Shown piece by piece: positions 16,798 through 29,000 of a stretch of DNA of 64,000 nucleotides. The stretch is from assembly GCF_002013895.1 (NCBI RefSeq), contig NZ_MAFQ01000017.1:1-64000 (forward strand), given 5' to 3'. The translations under genes and the position numbers were made by a program. Below the pieces are notes generated by a model. The model had not been told where the DNA came from. It ran no database searches and saw only the letters and a list, made by a program, of their open reading frames with translations. Origin of the DNA: Mycobacteroides franklinii (GTDB lineage: Bacteria > Actinomycetota > Actinomycetes > Mycobacteriales > Mycobacteriaceae). Positions within the stretch are counted from its first letter, which is position 1; the number at the start of each line of letters is the position of its first letter.

Positions 16798-17556
16798 TCA
16801 GCTGGCGCCCACCCCTTCGGCCAGCTGCGAAACGCCGACCACCGCCAAGAGGGTCACCATGATCTGCCAACGGTAGGTCCGTACCCAGTCGTGTAGTCGT
16901 CGCAGCGCGGTCTCGGTTCTTGCGGGTGCGGCCACGTAGCCGATGAGGATCATCTCGACGACCGCGTACATCACGAGAATGAAGGCGACAGAAGCGCTTA
17001 TCTGGGCGTCGATATCCGCCCGTGACGCCACGACGATGGCGAGGATGATGAGGATCCCGTCCACCGGTACCGACACGAGGCCGATCACCCACGCCACCCA
17101 CAGGGCGCCGTTGTCCCACGCGTCGTGAATGCGATGCAGAAGACGCCGGGGTCCTGATGCCGCGGCGGCAGGGGCATCCCCGTCGCGGCGCAGCAGCCGG
17201 GGAATTGTGAACGTCGTGTCCATCTCTGTCTGGCTGGCTCTTTGACGCATGAGGGACCGCAGGAGAATCACCCCGGCGATCGTCAACCCGAGCACACCCA
17301 CGCCGATCTGGATATGCCCCAGGGTGGCGCTCCTGGCCGCGGTGGCCGAACCGGGTGAGAACGACCCGAGCACGGGGGTGAAGTGCAACAGCATCACGGG
17401 AACGAGTAGTTCGGGAACGCACACGGTGAGACAGCCGAGCCAGTAGGCGAATAGATTCGGCCCGGGGCGCGGGCGCGAGATCATCAGGAGTGCAAGGCCC
17501 AGCCGTACCGGGTTGAGTGCGGCCAGCATGGCCAATCCCAGCACCGATCCCCACAT
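16798..17556 (-). CDS. GAP/Sap-family membrane protein (lipid/lipopeptide addressing)
   Basis: A 252-residue membrane protein with about six hydrophobic segments: start GSVLGLAMLAALNPVRLGLA; NLFAYWLGCLTVCVPELLVP; HIQIGVGVLGLTIAGVILL; WVAWVIGLVSVPVDGILIIL; a segment near VAFILVMYAVVEMILIGYV; and VTLLAVVGVSQL at the end. The N-terminal ALNPVRLGL and ISRPRPGPNL region is typical of Gap/Sap proteins, which are required for surface display of glycopeptidolipid (Gap) or sulfolipid (Sap). It ends 4 bp from the convergent kshA stop and its 5' end faces the NRPS across 1.1 kb. A role in moving the NRPS product across the membrane is attractive but positional only. Confidence 0.8.
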   Translation of the reverse strand: MWGSVLGLAMLAALNPVRLGLALLMISRPRPGPNLFAYWLGCLTVCVPELLVPVMLLHFTPVLGSFSPGSATAARSATLGHIQIGVGVLGLTIAGVILLRSLMRQRASQTEMDTTFTIPRLLRRDGDAPAAAASGPRRLLHRIHDAWDNGALWVAWVIGLVSVPVDGILIILAIVVASRADIDAQISASVAFILVMYAVVEMILIGYVAAPARTETALRRLHDWVRTYRWQIMVTLLAVVGVSQLAEGVGAS

Positions 17557-18654
17557 AGCCGAATTAGTGCCTGTGCTCGTGGGAGTCCGGGTTCCGGTGG
17601 TCGCGGATCATGGCGCCCAGCATAACCATAGCGCCATTTTCGTTGGGTGCGAATCCTGCCGCTGCACAACAGTTTCCCGCCGACTTCTATGTCGTTAGAC
17701 AGTTGTTGGGAATGCGGCTTCGCGACGTAGCCCGCCGTACAACCTGCTGCCGGTCGGTCTCAATGGCCTCGAACGAGGGACTCTGTCGAGCAGCTACAGT
17801 TAAACGAGGGTTGTTACCCGTGGCAGCCATGTCCCAGGCCGTTATCGAGCAAGCATCTGTGTGCGTCGGCATCTTCCCGATCTAGCTCGGCGCTCAAGTG
17901 GCGCACGGCCTTTCCCAGATATTACCAGGGGTGAATAGCCTGGCTGTAGTGCAAGGGGACCTGGTGCTGTCACACTCGCTCGCGCACTTCCGGGTCACGC
18001 CAGTGCCTGCCGATCCGGGTGGGCTTGTACGCAACAAAGATCCGGACCTCAATGGGCAACGTTGAGCGGACTTTTTCAGCAAACATTTGAAGTGGCTTAC
18101 TTGGGGTGGAAACGAGGCGGTGGAGCCCACTGGATGACCTCAATGGGAGCGCTCGTTGAGAGTTGTAGTTTTGCTGGCCAATGAGACGCGTGATTACTGC
18201 GGGAACCCGTTATGTAATAACGAAATTCTGGATAACGCCAGATGCCTCAACGGCCCGTTGAAAGTCTGTTAACAGGCCGTAATCGGGATGCGGAATGGTC
18301 GCCACGGGCTGCTTCAAAGCTTCGAATTACCTGTAGCTCGCCTGAAAGTTTCGCAAATTTCTGACGGGGTACAGCCAGTAGCTGTTAAATCTTCAGATGA
18401 TGACTTCAAGATCCAGACCAAGCGCATCGTGCGTGTGGGCCGGATGACACGTCGGTCCGCATAAGCGATTAGTCATGCAGTGCTGCAACTGTATTCGGGT
18501 CGCGTGTAGCGCTATCGAAGTTAGTTGTCTCGATATGAAGGGCGAATAGCGGGAGCTCGATCCGTTCGGGGATGGCAGGTGCAGGGCAGCGCACGCCGGA
18601 CCGGCGATGTGCAGACAGCCTGAGCACGAATGACGGTAAAGCTGGGAGGACTCA
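17557..18654. other. 1.1-kb lower-GC non-coding leader between the Gap-like gene and the NRPS
   Basis: No convincing gene lies here. A 91-codon frame at 17610-17885 has neither family resemblance nor a ribosome site. Composition falls well below the flanking genes (for example about 45% GC at 18181-18240). The stretch must contain promoters for both the Gap-like gene and the NRPS, and it carries a cluster of dyads described separately. The length suggests a long 5' leader, several regulator sites or an unrecognised small RNA; I see no tRNA, rRNA or clear riboswitch. Confidence 0.6.
18048..18261. promoter_or_regulatory. Three related TCAA...TTGA dyads upstream of the NRPS
   Basis: Three inverted repeats share CTCAA and TTGA arms. 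At 18048-18066 the arms are CTCAA/TTGAG around TGGGCAACG. At 18139-18160, CTCAATGGG and CGTTGAG arms flank AGCGCT. At 18247-18261 the 15-bp sequence TCAACGGCCCGTTGA is a perfect dyad. The first two also share the 12-bp direct repeat GACCTCAATGGG (18045-18056 and 18136-18147). Centres are about 92 and 105 bp apart. Repetition of one dyad upstream of a 31-kb gene suggests binding sites for a dimeric regulator. Confidence 0.4.
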
Positions 18655-18657
18655 GTG
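18644..18657 (+). promoter_or_regulatory. Ribosome binding site and GTG start of the NRPS
   Basis: GGGAGGA at 18644-18650 lies 4 bp before GTG at 18655. An in-frame TAA at 18637-18639 bounds the frame, so GTG 18655 is the only reasonable start of the giant gene. Confidence 0.85.
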
Positions 18658-21600
18658 GAACTCGAAAATCGGGCGCTTCCGCTGACACGAGAGCAACGGG
18701 AAATCTGGCTGGCACAACAAACGGGCCGTTGTGATATGGCGTGGCAGCTGGGTGTGCTGGTGCGGATCGACGGCGCCGTCGACCGTGATGTGCTTCAGCA
18801 GGCGATTCGTCATGTGGTCGGCGAAACGGAATCGTTGAGAGCATCCATCCTCGAGGTGGATGGCACGGTTCTGCAGACGGTGGTCGATGGCCTCGACATC
18901 GATATGGCCTTTCATGACCTGAGAGGCTCACGCGATCCGGCGCAGGAAGCCCGTGACCTGGCGGCTGCGATCCAGCGAACGCCGATGCCGCTCACAGGCC
19001 CACTCGTCTCATTCGCGTTGTTTCGAACGCGGGACGACGAGTACTACTGGTTCGCGTGCCCGCACCACATATCCCTTGATGGACTGGGTATTGCCTTGGT
19101 GGGCAGGAGGATTGCGGCTGTCTACTCGTCGCTGGCGGCAGGTATGTCAATCTCACCGGCCTTCTTCGGTTCGCTGCGCGACCTCGTCGGCGGTGAATCG
19201 GACTATGTGGCGTCCGCCGAATACCTCGAAGATCAGGACTATTGGCTGGGAAACCTTCCCTCGGGGGCGGAAACCGGCCTGCGGCCGCCCGATATCGCCG
19301 ACCAGCAGGACCCGTACGCCCCCTCTGTGCCGGTTCAACTGGACTCGTCGGTGGTGGACGGGGTCAAGGAGCTCTCCAAGGCGTTGCGAGTCCGCAAATC
19401 GTCGGTACTCACCGCGGCGTGCGCGCTCCTGGTGCACGGATGGAGCGCCGGCGGTTCCGATGAGGTAGTGCTCGACTTTCCGGTGAGCAGGAGAGTTGAT
19501 CCACAGTCGAAGGTACGTCCCGGGATGCTCGCTGGAGTGGTACCGCTGGTCTTGCACGCGGGGGCGGGAATCACGGTCGCCGAATTTTGTCGACAGGTCG
19601 ACAACAAGTCGCGAGAAGCATTGCGGCACCAGCGATTTCCGGTTGGCACCCTGACTGCCAACGACGAATTTCGTGGCCCGAGACAGGCGCCCAATCGGGT
19701 GGTGGTCAACTTCGTGCCGGCAAGGCTCACCCTGGATTTCGGCGGCGTGCCGGGGAGTGCCACCTATACGACCTTCGGGCCGGTGGGGCATTTCGGTCTG
19801 TTCTTTCTGGGGTTCGGTGACGAGCAATACGTGAGCACGGTGGGCGCCGGGGAGCCCTTCGCGAGCTTTGCGGGCGCCGATCTGGTGGCCCGTTTGGAGC
19901 GACTGCTGTCCTCGATGAAGTCTGACCCGGAGCGACTGCTGTCATCGATGGACCTGTTGGGTGCCGGTGAGCAGGCCACGTTGGATCGGCTCGGCAACCG
20001 GACCGTGCTGACCGAACCGGCGTCCGCACCGGCCGCCGTTCCCCAGCTGTTCACCGCACAGGTGGCGCGCATTCCGGGGGCGCCGGCTCTGACATTTCAG
20101 GGCAGGTCATTGACCTATCACGAGCTGGACAGCTCGGCTAATCGTTTGGCGCACTTCCTGATAAGTCGGGGCGCGGGTCCGGGGCGGTGTGTGGCGTTGA
20201 TGTTGCCGCGATCGTCACAGGCGGTCATGGCAATCCTGGCGGTACTCAAATCGGGCGCGGCGTATCTGCCGATCGATCCGGCACTGCCGCCGGAGCGGGT
20301 CGCGTTCATGGTTGCCGATGCCGAGCCGACGGTGGTGGTCAGTACGGCGGATCTGGCCGGCAGATTCGACGGGTTCGGCGTGCGGCTGATCGATGTCGAC
20401 GACCCCGCCGTGGACGCGGAAACCGCCACCGCGCCACCGATGCCGCACCCCGACGATCTTGCCTACCTGATCTACACGTCGGGCACCACGGGTGTTCCCA
20501 AAGGTGTTGGGATCAAACATTGCAACGTCACACAGCTGTTCGCTTCGCTGGATGCGATCCTGCCACCCGCGGGGGTGTGGTCGCAGGCGCACTCCTATTC
20601 CTTCGATTTTTCGGTGTGGGAGATCTGGGGTGCGTTGTTGCGCGGTGGTCGCCTGGTGGTGGTACCCGAGGACGTAACCCGCTCGCCGGAGGAATTCCAC
20701 GCTCTGCTCATCGCCGAGAAGGTCACGGTGCTGAGCCAAACACCCTCGGCCGTACAGGTTTTATCGCCGCAAGGGCTGGAGCGGGCGGCGTTGGTCATCG
20801 GGGCAGAGGCATGCCCAACCGATGTGGTGGGCCGGTGGGCGCCCGGACGAATGATGGTCAATGCCTACGGCCCCAGCGAGACAATGATCTGTGCGTCGAT
20901 CAGCGCGCCTCTGACTGCCGAGTCCGCAGGGCCACACGGCGTACCGATCGGTTCCCCGGTACCCGGGGCCGCGCTGTTTGTTCTCGACGAATGGCTGCGG
21001 CCGGTGTCCGCCGGTGTGGTCGGCGAGCTGTATGTGGCCGGGGCCGGGGTGGGAGTCGGATACCTGGGCCGGGTGGGCCTGACCGCATCCCGCTTTGTGG
21101 CCTGCCCCTTCGGCGAGCCGGGCGACAGGATGTATCGCACCGGGGATCTGGCGCGTTGGCGCACCGATGGACAGCTGGATTACCTGGGTCGTGCCGATGA
21201 GCAGGTCAAGATCCGCGGGTATCGGATCGAGCTCGGTGAAGTGCAGTCCGCGCTGGCAGAACTGGACGGGGTGCGGGCGGCGGCGGTGATCGCCCGCGAG
21301 GATCGCCCTGGCAGCAAGCGGCTGGTCGGTTACATCACCGGTTCAGCGGACCCGGCCGAGGCGCGGCGCGCGCTGACCATGCTGCTGCCGGACTACATGG
21401 TGCCGGCCGCGGTGATGGTGCTGGACGCACTCCCGATGACGGTCAACGGCAAGCTAGATATCCGCGCGCTCCCGACACCCGAGTTCACCGCCGGCGAGTA
21501 CCGGGCACCGGGAGATTCGGTGGAGGAGATCCTCGCGGCCATCTACGCCGAGGTGCTCGGTCTTGAGCGCGTGGGTGTGGACGAATCCTTCTTCGAGCTG

Positions 21601-23090
21601 GGGGGCGACAGTATCTTGTCGCTGCAGGTGGTGGCTCGCGCGCGGGCGGCGGGTCTGGCCTGCCGCCCGAGGGATGTCTTCGTGGAGCAGACCGTCGGGC
21701 GGCTGGCGAGGGTGACCAGCTCTGTCGCTGGTGATGCTCAAGTGATCGACGAGGGTGTCGGGCCCGTGCGGGCGACACCCATCATGCGCTGGCTGCATGC
21801 GGCGGATGGACCGACCGATGAGTTCAACCAAACAGTGGTGCTGCAAGCACCAGCAGGCACGGTCGAAGCCGATGTGGTGAATGTCCTGCAGGCCCTGCTG
21901 GATCGCCACGCCATGCTGCGGTTGCACGTCGACGATGACGGTGCCGGCGGCTGGTCGCTGCGGACGGCGGACGTGGGCGCGGTGAGTGCCCGCGAGTGTC
22001 TGCGATCGATGGATGTGCTCTCCGATGAGGCGCTGTTGGAGGCGCGGGCGCGGTTGAACCCCCGCGACGGGGTGATGCTCAGCGCGTTGTGGATCGAGGC
22101 CTCGGGTGAGCTGGTGATGATCGTTCATCACCTTGCCGTCGATGCGGTGTCGTGGCTGATCTTGTTGGAGGACGTGAACGTCGCATGGGCGCAGCACCGT
22201 GTGGGGCAGTCGCCAGCATTGCCCGCGACCGGGACGTCGTTCGCCCGCTGGGCGGCGGCATTGGCCGAACACGCGCGCCATCCGGACGTGGTCAAGCAGG
22301 CAGGTGCCTGGAAGGCGGTGGCGAAGACGGCCTCCGCGCTGCCGGTGGCGCCTTCGGTGACCGATACCTACGCCACCGCCGGACGTCTGTCGGTGGAGCT
22401 GGACGCCGAGACCACCGGGATGCTGCTCGGTGAGGTCCCGACCGCGTTTCACGCCGGGGTGCAAGACATCCTGCTGATCGCGTTCGGTCTGGCTTGGGCC
22501 GAGTTCCTGAATGGGGCCGGACCCGCGATCGGTATCGATGTCGAAGGTCATGGGCGGCACGAGGAACTGGGCTCCGACCTCGATCTGTCCCACACTGTGG
22601 GGTGGTTCACCAACAAATACCCAGTGTCACTGCCTGTTTCCGATCTGCGCTGGCTTCAGGTGGTGGCAGGGGAGGCCGCGCTCGGGGCGGCGATCAAGGA
22701 AGCCAAGGAACATCTCCGGGCGCTTCCCGATGGCTTGGGCTACGGGTTATTGCGCTATCTGAACGACGATGTCGACCTGGAGGCCCCAGACCCGTCGATC
22801 GCGTTCAACTATCTGGGACGGCTGGGAACTGCAACCGGATCCTTCGGAGATGGGTGGCGCCTCAACCACGATGGGCTGGCGGTGATCGGCGCCGCCGAGG
22901 CGGTACCGATGCCGTTGACACACGCCGTCACGCTGAATGCGGGTGCGATAGACACCGACTCCGGGATCCGACTTCATGCCGAATGGACCTGGGCGACATC
23001 GATTCTTGACGACAGCGACATCGGTGCGCTCGGTGCGCTCTGGTTCGAGGCACTGGCGGGTATCTGCACCCATGTGCGATCGGGCGGGGG
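18655..23090 (+). other. NRPS module 1: C(starter)-A1-T1-E1
   Basis: The protein begins directly with a condensation domain (LPLTREQREIWLAQQTGRCD; HHISLDG at nt 19063). With no upstream module, this implies a lipoinitiation role, joining an acyl group to residue 1. A1 follows at about 20035-21480 (YTSGTTGVPKG near 20470; NGKLDIRAL near 21445). By-eye alignment to the GrsA Phe-activating domain reads the pocket as D-F-W-S-V-G-A-I-C-K. T1 serine codon is at 21610. E1 has HHLAVDAVSW at 22126 plus EGHGRHEE and FNYLG, so residue 1 should become D. Residue identity is not securely predicted. Confidence 0.85.
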
Positions 23091-26000
23091 AGGCCTGACA
23101 CCGTCCGATATTGCCCCGGCCCGTCTGAGTCAGACGCAGATCGACGAGCTGGAACGGCAGCGCGATATCGCCGACATCCTGCCGTTGACGCCATTGCAGC
23201 AAGGACTGTTGTTTCACGCCAGTACCGCTCAGGCCGGGAACGACATGTATGCGGTGCAGTTGGATTTCACGCTTACCGGCCCCCTGGACCCTGACCGGCT
23301 ACACAATGCGATGCGCACCGTTGTTGCCCGGCATCCACATCTGGCGGCGCTGTTCAACGATCAGTTCGACGAGCCGGTTCAGATCATTCCCGCCGACCCG
23401 GTGGTGCAGTGGCGGTACGTCGAACTCGATGATGACGATGCGGAAGTCGATGAACTGATCGATGAGTTGTGCCGCGCGGAACGCGCCGCGGTATGCGACC
23501 TGACCAACCAATCTGTATTTCGGGCCGCGGTGGTTCGCACGGCGACACATCGGCACCGATTCGTGCTCACCAGCCATCACATTTTGCTCGACGGTTGGTC
23601 GTTGCCGATCGTGCTGCGAGAGATCTTCGCCAGTTACTACGGGCAGCGGTTGACCGCGGCCGGTTCCTATCGTGCGTTTCTGACGTGGCTGGCCGACCGG
23701 GATCTCGATGCTGCCCGCGCGGCGTGGGGTGAGGTACTGGACGGCCTCGATACACCCACACTGGTGGGGCCCAAGGATCGGTTGGAGCTGGGGCGCAGGG
23801 GGTTTGAGTCCTCCCGGGTGTGTGAGCAGACCACGCGTGCCCTCGGTGAACTGGCACGTTCCTGCCGGACCACGCTCAGCACCGTGTTGCAAGGCGCCTG
23901 GGCGATGGTGTTGACATCGCTGACGGGTCAGCACGACGTCGTCTTCGGCACTCCCCGGTCGCGCGTGGGCCAGCTGGAGGTGGCGGACGCCGAATCGATG
24001 GTCGGACTGCTGATCAATACCGTCCCAGTGCGCGCCAACATCAGCGCCACCACAACCACCGTGGATCTGTTGGCTCAGCTCCAGGGTGCCCATAACGACA
24101 CACTTGAGCACCAGCACCTGGCGCTCAATGAGATTCACCGAGTGACCGGTCACGAACAGCTATTCGACACGCTCTTCGTCTACGAGAACTATCCCATTGA
24201 CAGTGGCACGATGTTGGGCGCCGATGGTTTGGCGATCGCGGAATTCACCAACCGGGAGTACAACCACTACCCGCTGACGGTCGAGGTGCTGCCCGGCAGC
24301 GAGCTCGGCCTGCACGTCGAATACGACGCCGATGTGTTCGACACCGTCAGTATTGAGGCGCTCGTCGAACGGTTACAGCGAGTGCTGGTAGCCATGACAA
24401 CCGATCCGGATCGGCGGCTGTCGTCGGTGGAGCTGCTGGACGGCGCCGAGCGTGAACTGCTGCTGTCCGGACTGTCCGGCGCGGGTGAGACGGCACCGGT
24501 AGGGCTGGCTCCGCAGCTTCTGACCGCCGCGGTGGCCGCACATCCGGATGCGCCAGCGGTGCTACACGGTGAGCATGCGATGTCGTATCGGGAGTTGGAC
24601 GAGGCGTCGAACAGACTGGCCCGCATGCTGATCGAGGCCGGCGTGGGCCCGGAGCGAGCGGTGGGCGCGGCGATGGATCGGTGCGCCGAGCTGGTGGTCG
24701 CATGGTGGGCGGTGGTCAAGGCCGGCGGTGTGTATGTGCCGGTGGATCTGGATCATCCTGTCGAACGTATTTCCACCGTGCTGGACGCGGCGGGCGCGGT
24801 GTGTGTATTGACCTGTGGCGCAGCTGATGTGGATATCGCTGGGCAGCTTCCGGTGGTGCGGGCCGACGGTTCTGACATGTCCGGATACTCCGCCGAGGCC
24901 ATCAGTGACACCGATCGACTGTCGGCGTTGGGAGTTACGGACACCGCCTATGTGATCTTCACATCGGGTTCGACGGGCACACCCAAGGGAGTGGCGCTCA
25001 GTCATGCGGGCCTACTCGGCTGGGCCGCCGCCCAGCGCGATCTGTTCGGATTGAGCCACGACGCACGGGTCTTGATGGTGGCCTCGCCGACCTTTGACGC
25101 CTCGGTTGGCGAGATGTTGTTGGCGGCCGGCTCGGGAGCCGCGTTGGTGGTGGCACCGCCGCAGGTCTACGCGGGTGAGGCGCTGACCTCCCTGCTGCAC
25201 AGCAGAAACGTCACCGCCGCGATAGTGACACCCACGGTGCTCTCGACGCTTGATCGGGCCAGACTCGTTGAGCTGCAGACACTTATCGCCGTCGGCGAGG
25301 CTTGCCTGCCGGAGCTGGTTGAAGCGTGGGCTCCGGAACGGCGGATGTTCAACGGGTACGGCCCCAGCGAAACCACTGTCTGGGTCACCTGCGCGCGGTT
25401 GCGGGCGGGACAGCCGATCCGCATCGGGGCCCCGATCGCCGGGGTGCGTGGGATGGTGCTCGACGCCTGGCTCAATCCCGTCCCGGTGGGGGTGGTGGGC
25501 GAGCTGTACTTGAGCGGGCCGGCGCTGGCCCACGGCTATCTGGGCCGAGTCGATCTGACCGCGGAACGCTTCGTGGCGAGTCCTTTTCCAGGACCGTATG
25601 GCGCTCTGGGGGAGCGGATGTACCGCACCGGCGACCTGGTGCGCTGGACCCCCGAGGGGACCCTGGACTACCTCGGGCGTGCCGACGGCCAGATCAAGCT
25701 GCGGGGCCAGCGCATCGAGCTGGGCGAGATCGAGAACACCCTGCTGGCGTGCCCGCAGGTGACGCAGGCGGCCGTCACGGTGCAGGACGGTGCTACCGGC
25801 TCCCACCTGGTCGCGTATGTAACGCTCAATTCCTCGGCTACCGTCGACGACGATGCCGGAGACGTGCAGGAGTGGCAGCACCTCTACGACGAGTTATACG
25901 GAGCCCACGTCGAGTCCGGTTTCGGTATGGACTTCCGGGGCTGGAACAGCAGCTACACCGGTAATGCGATCCCGCTCGACGAGATGGTCGAATGGCGAAG

Positions 26001-29000
26001 CGCCACAGTCGATCGGATCATGTCGCTGCGGCCGCGCCGGGTGTTGGAGATCGGTGCGGGGTCGGGGCTGCTGCTGGCGGAGCTCGCCCCGCGATGCGAC
26101 GAGTACGTGGCCACCGACTTTTCGCCGGTGGCCATCGCCAATTTGACACGTGCGCTGCACGAGCTGCAGGCCCCGTGGTGCGAGCGGGTCCGGCTGCTGA
26201 CGCAGCCTGCTCATGTCACCGAGGGGCTGCCGCGAGCGCACTTCGATGCCATCGTGCTCAACTCGGTGGTCCAGTACTTTCCCAACGCGGGATATCTGGC
26301 GGAGGTTATCGACAGTGCCATGGAACTGCTGGCCCCCGGCGGGGCGGTGTTCATCGGCGACGTGCGTAACCACACCCTGCAGGGCGCATTCCAGACCGGC
26401 ATCGCGCTGGGTCGCAGCGCCACCACCGATGCCGCCGAGGTCCGCCAGCGCGTTCGTCACGCCATGCTCGGCGAGACCGAATTGCTCTTGGCACCAGAAT
26501 TTTTCACCACATGGGCCGATTCGCGGCCCTCGGCGGGCGGGCTGGATATCCGAGTCAAACGCGGCTGGGCCGATAACGAACTGAGTCGGTACCGCTACGA
26601 CGTCGTCATCCACCAGACGGGCACATCCGCACGTTCGGTGGCCGGCGCGCCCGTATGGACCTGGGCGGACGCGCAGGGACTGCGCGACGCGTTGATGTCC
26701 GAGCGCCCCATGACGGTGCGGATCATCGATATTCCGCACATCGGGCAGATCGACGATGTCCGCTTGGAGGCCGCGCTGACCGCGGGACGGCCCCTTGCCG
26801 ACGCGCTATCCGGAGCCGGCGCCGCTTCGGAGGCCGTCGCCCCCGAAGAGCTGCATCGTCTGGGCGAGGACGCCGGGTATCACGTCGCGGTCACCTATGG
26901 TGCCCAACCCGGCACTGTCAGTGCGGTTTTCATTGCCGCGGACGGCAGCGGTGGGGCTCCGGTACTGACCGATCTTTATGTGCCGGCGGTGGATGCCCCG
27001 CAGCGCATCAGCCACGCCAACGATCCTCGGACCAACACCAAGATCGGTGAGGTGCGCCAGCGGTTGAGCGCTTGGTTACCGGAGTACATGGTGCCGACTC
27101 ACATCGTGGCACTGGAGGAATTCCCGCTGACGTCTTCGGGCAAGCTTGACCGTAGGGCCCTGCCGGCGCCCGAGTATCAGGATGCGGATCGTTACCGTGC
27201 GCCCGCCGGTGCGGTCGAGGAGATCCTGGTCGGCATCTACGCGCAGGTCCTCGGTGTGGAGCGGGTGGGCGTCGACGATTCCTTCTTTGATCTGGGTGGC
27301 GATTCGCTGTCGGCGATGCGCCTGATCTCCGCCGTGAATGCCAGTCTGGGTGCTGACTTGGGGGTCAGGGCAGTCTTCGAGGCGCCCACTGTCGCGGAGC
27401 TGGCGGGCCTGGTCGGGGGAGACGCCCGCCGTGGCGAACCGTTGGTCGCGAGGGACCGGCCGGCACTGATCCCGTTGTCGTACGCGCAGAACAGGCTGTG
27501 GTTTATCGACCAATTGCAGGGTCCCTCGCCGATTTACAACATTGCGGTGGCATTGCGCCTATGCGGTGACCTCGATGCCGATGCGTTGCGCGCGGCGCTC
27601 ACGGATGTGGTGGCCCGCCATGAAAGTCTGCGGACCGTGTTCGCGGCGGCCGGCGGAACACCACGACAGCTAGTCCTGTCCGTCGAGGAGGCAGGCTTTG
27701 CCTGCGAGATGGTGGACGCCCGGGGCTGGACGGAGGACCGGCTGCGGACAGGTATCGATGCCGCCGCCCGCTACACGTTTGATCTGAGCGCTGAAAGTCC
27801 TTTACACACTGAGCTGTTCACTGTCGGCGAGGAAGAGCACGTGCTGGTTGCGGTGGTTCATCACATCGCCGCCGATGGTTCGTCGATCACTCCGTTTGCC
27901 CGTGATTTGGGCGTGGCCTACGCCGGTCGACGGGCCGGGCGGGCGCCCGACTGGGTACCCCTGGCTGTGCAGTACGTGGACTACACGCTTTGGCAGCGTG
28001 CGCATCTGGGCGACCTGGAAGATGCGGACAGTCGTATCTGCGCGCAGCTGGACTTCTGGCAGGATGCCCTGGCCGGGCTGCCGGAGCGCTTGCAACTGCC
28101 CACCGACCGGCCCTACCCGCAGGTCGCCGACCATCGTGGTGCCCGAGTTGCGGCTGACTGGCCGGCCGAGCTGCAACAGCAGATTCGTCGGGTGGCACGC
28201 GAACACAACGCGACCAGTTTCATGGTGATCCAAGCCGCTTTCGCCGCACTGCTATCGAAGATCACGGCGAGCTCCGATGTGGCGGTGGGCTTCCCGATTG
28301 CCGGTCGTCCAGATCCCGCGCTTGACGAGCTGGTCGGCTTCTTCGTCAATACGCTGGTGTTGCGCATCGATGTGGCGGGCGACCCCACCTTCGCCGAACT
28401 GTTGGCGCAGGTACGCCGACGCAGTCTGGCCGCTTACGAACACCAGGACGTGCCCTTCGAATTCCTGGTGGAGCGGCTCAACCCGGCCCGGAGCCTCAGC
28501 CATCACCCCGTGGTGCAGGTGCTGTTGGGCTGGGAAAACTTCCCCGGGCACGGGAACCACCCGGCCGCTGCCATGACGCTGGGCGACTTGCAGGTGACAC
28601 CGATCTCGGTGCACACGGACACGGCGCGTATGGATTTGGCGCTCTCGCTGGCGGAACGCTGGACCGAGACTGGTCAGCGGGCCGGGATCGCCGTCACGGC
28701 GGAATTCCGTACCGATGTCTTCGACGCCGGCACCATCGAGGTGCTGATCGATCGGCTGCGACGGGTATTGGCGGCTGTCACCGCCGAACCGCGGCGTCGA
28801 CTGTCTTCGATGGACCTGCTCGATGGTGTCGAGCATGCACGGCTCGCGAAGTGGGGCAACGAGGAGGTGTTGACGCACCCGGCGGCACCGTCGACCGTCG
28901 CCGGGCTGTTCGCGGCCCAGGCTGCCCGCACTCCCGATGCGGTGGCGGTCACCTTCGAGGGTCGGTCCATGACCTATCGCGAGCTGGATCACGCCGCAAA

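Noticed and set aside
17610..17885. 91-residue frame upstream of the NRPS
   Set aside because: No recognisable family, no ribosome site and lies in lower-GC DNA; not supportable as a gene.
18521..18931. Minus-strand frame overlapping the NRPS start
   Set aside because: Mostly antisense to the first condensation domain with low-complexity translation; a shadow frame.
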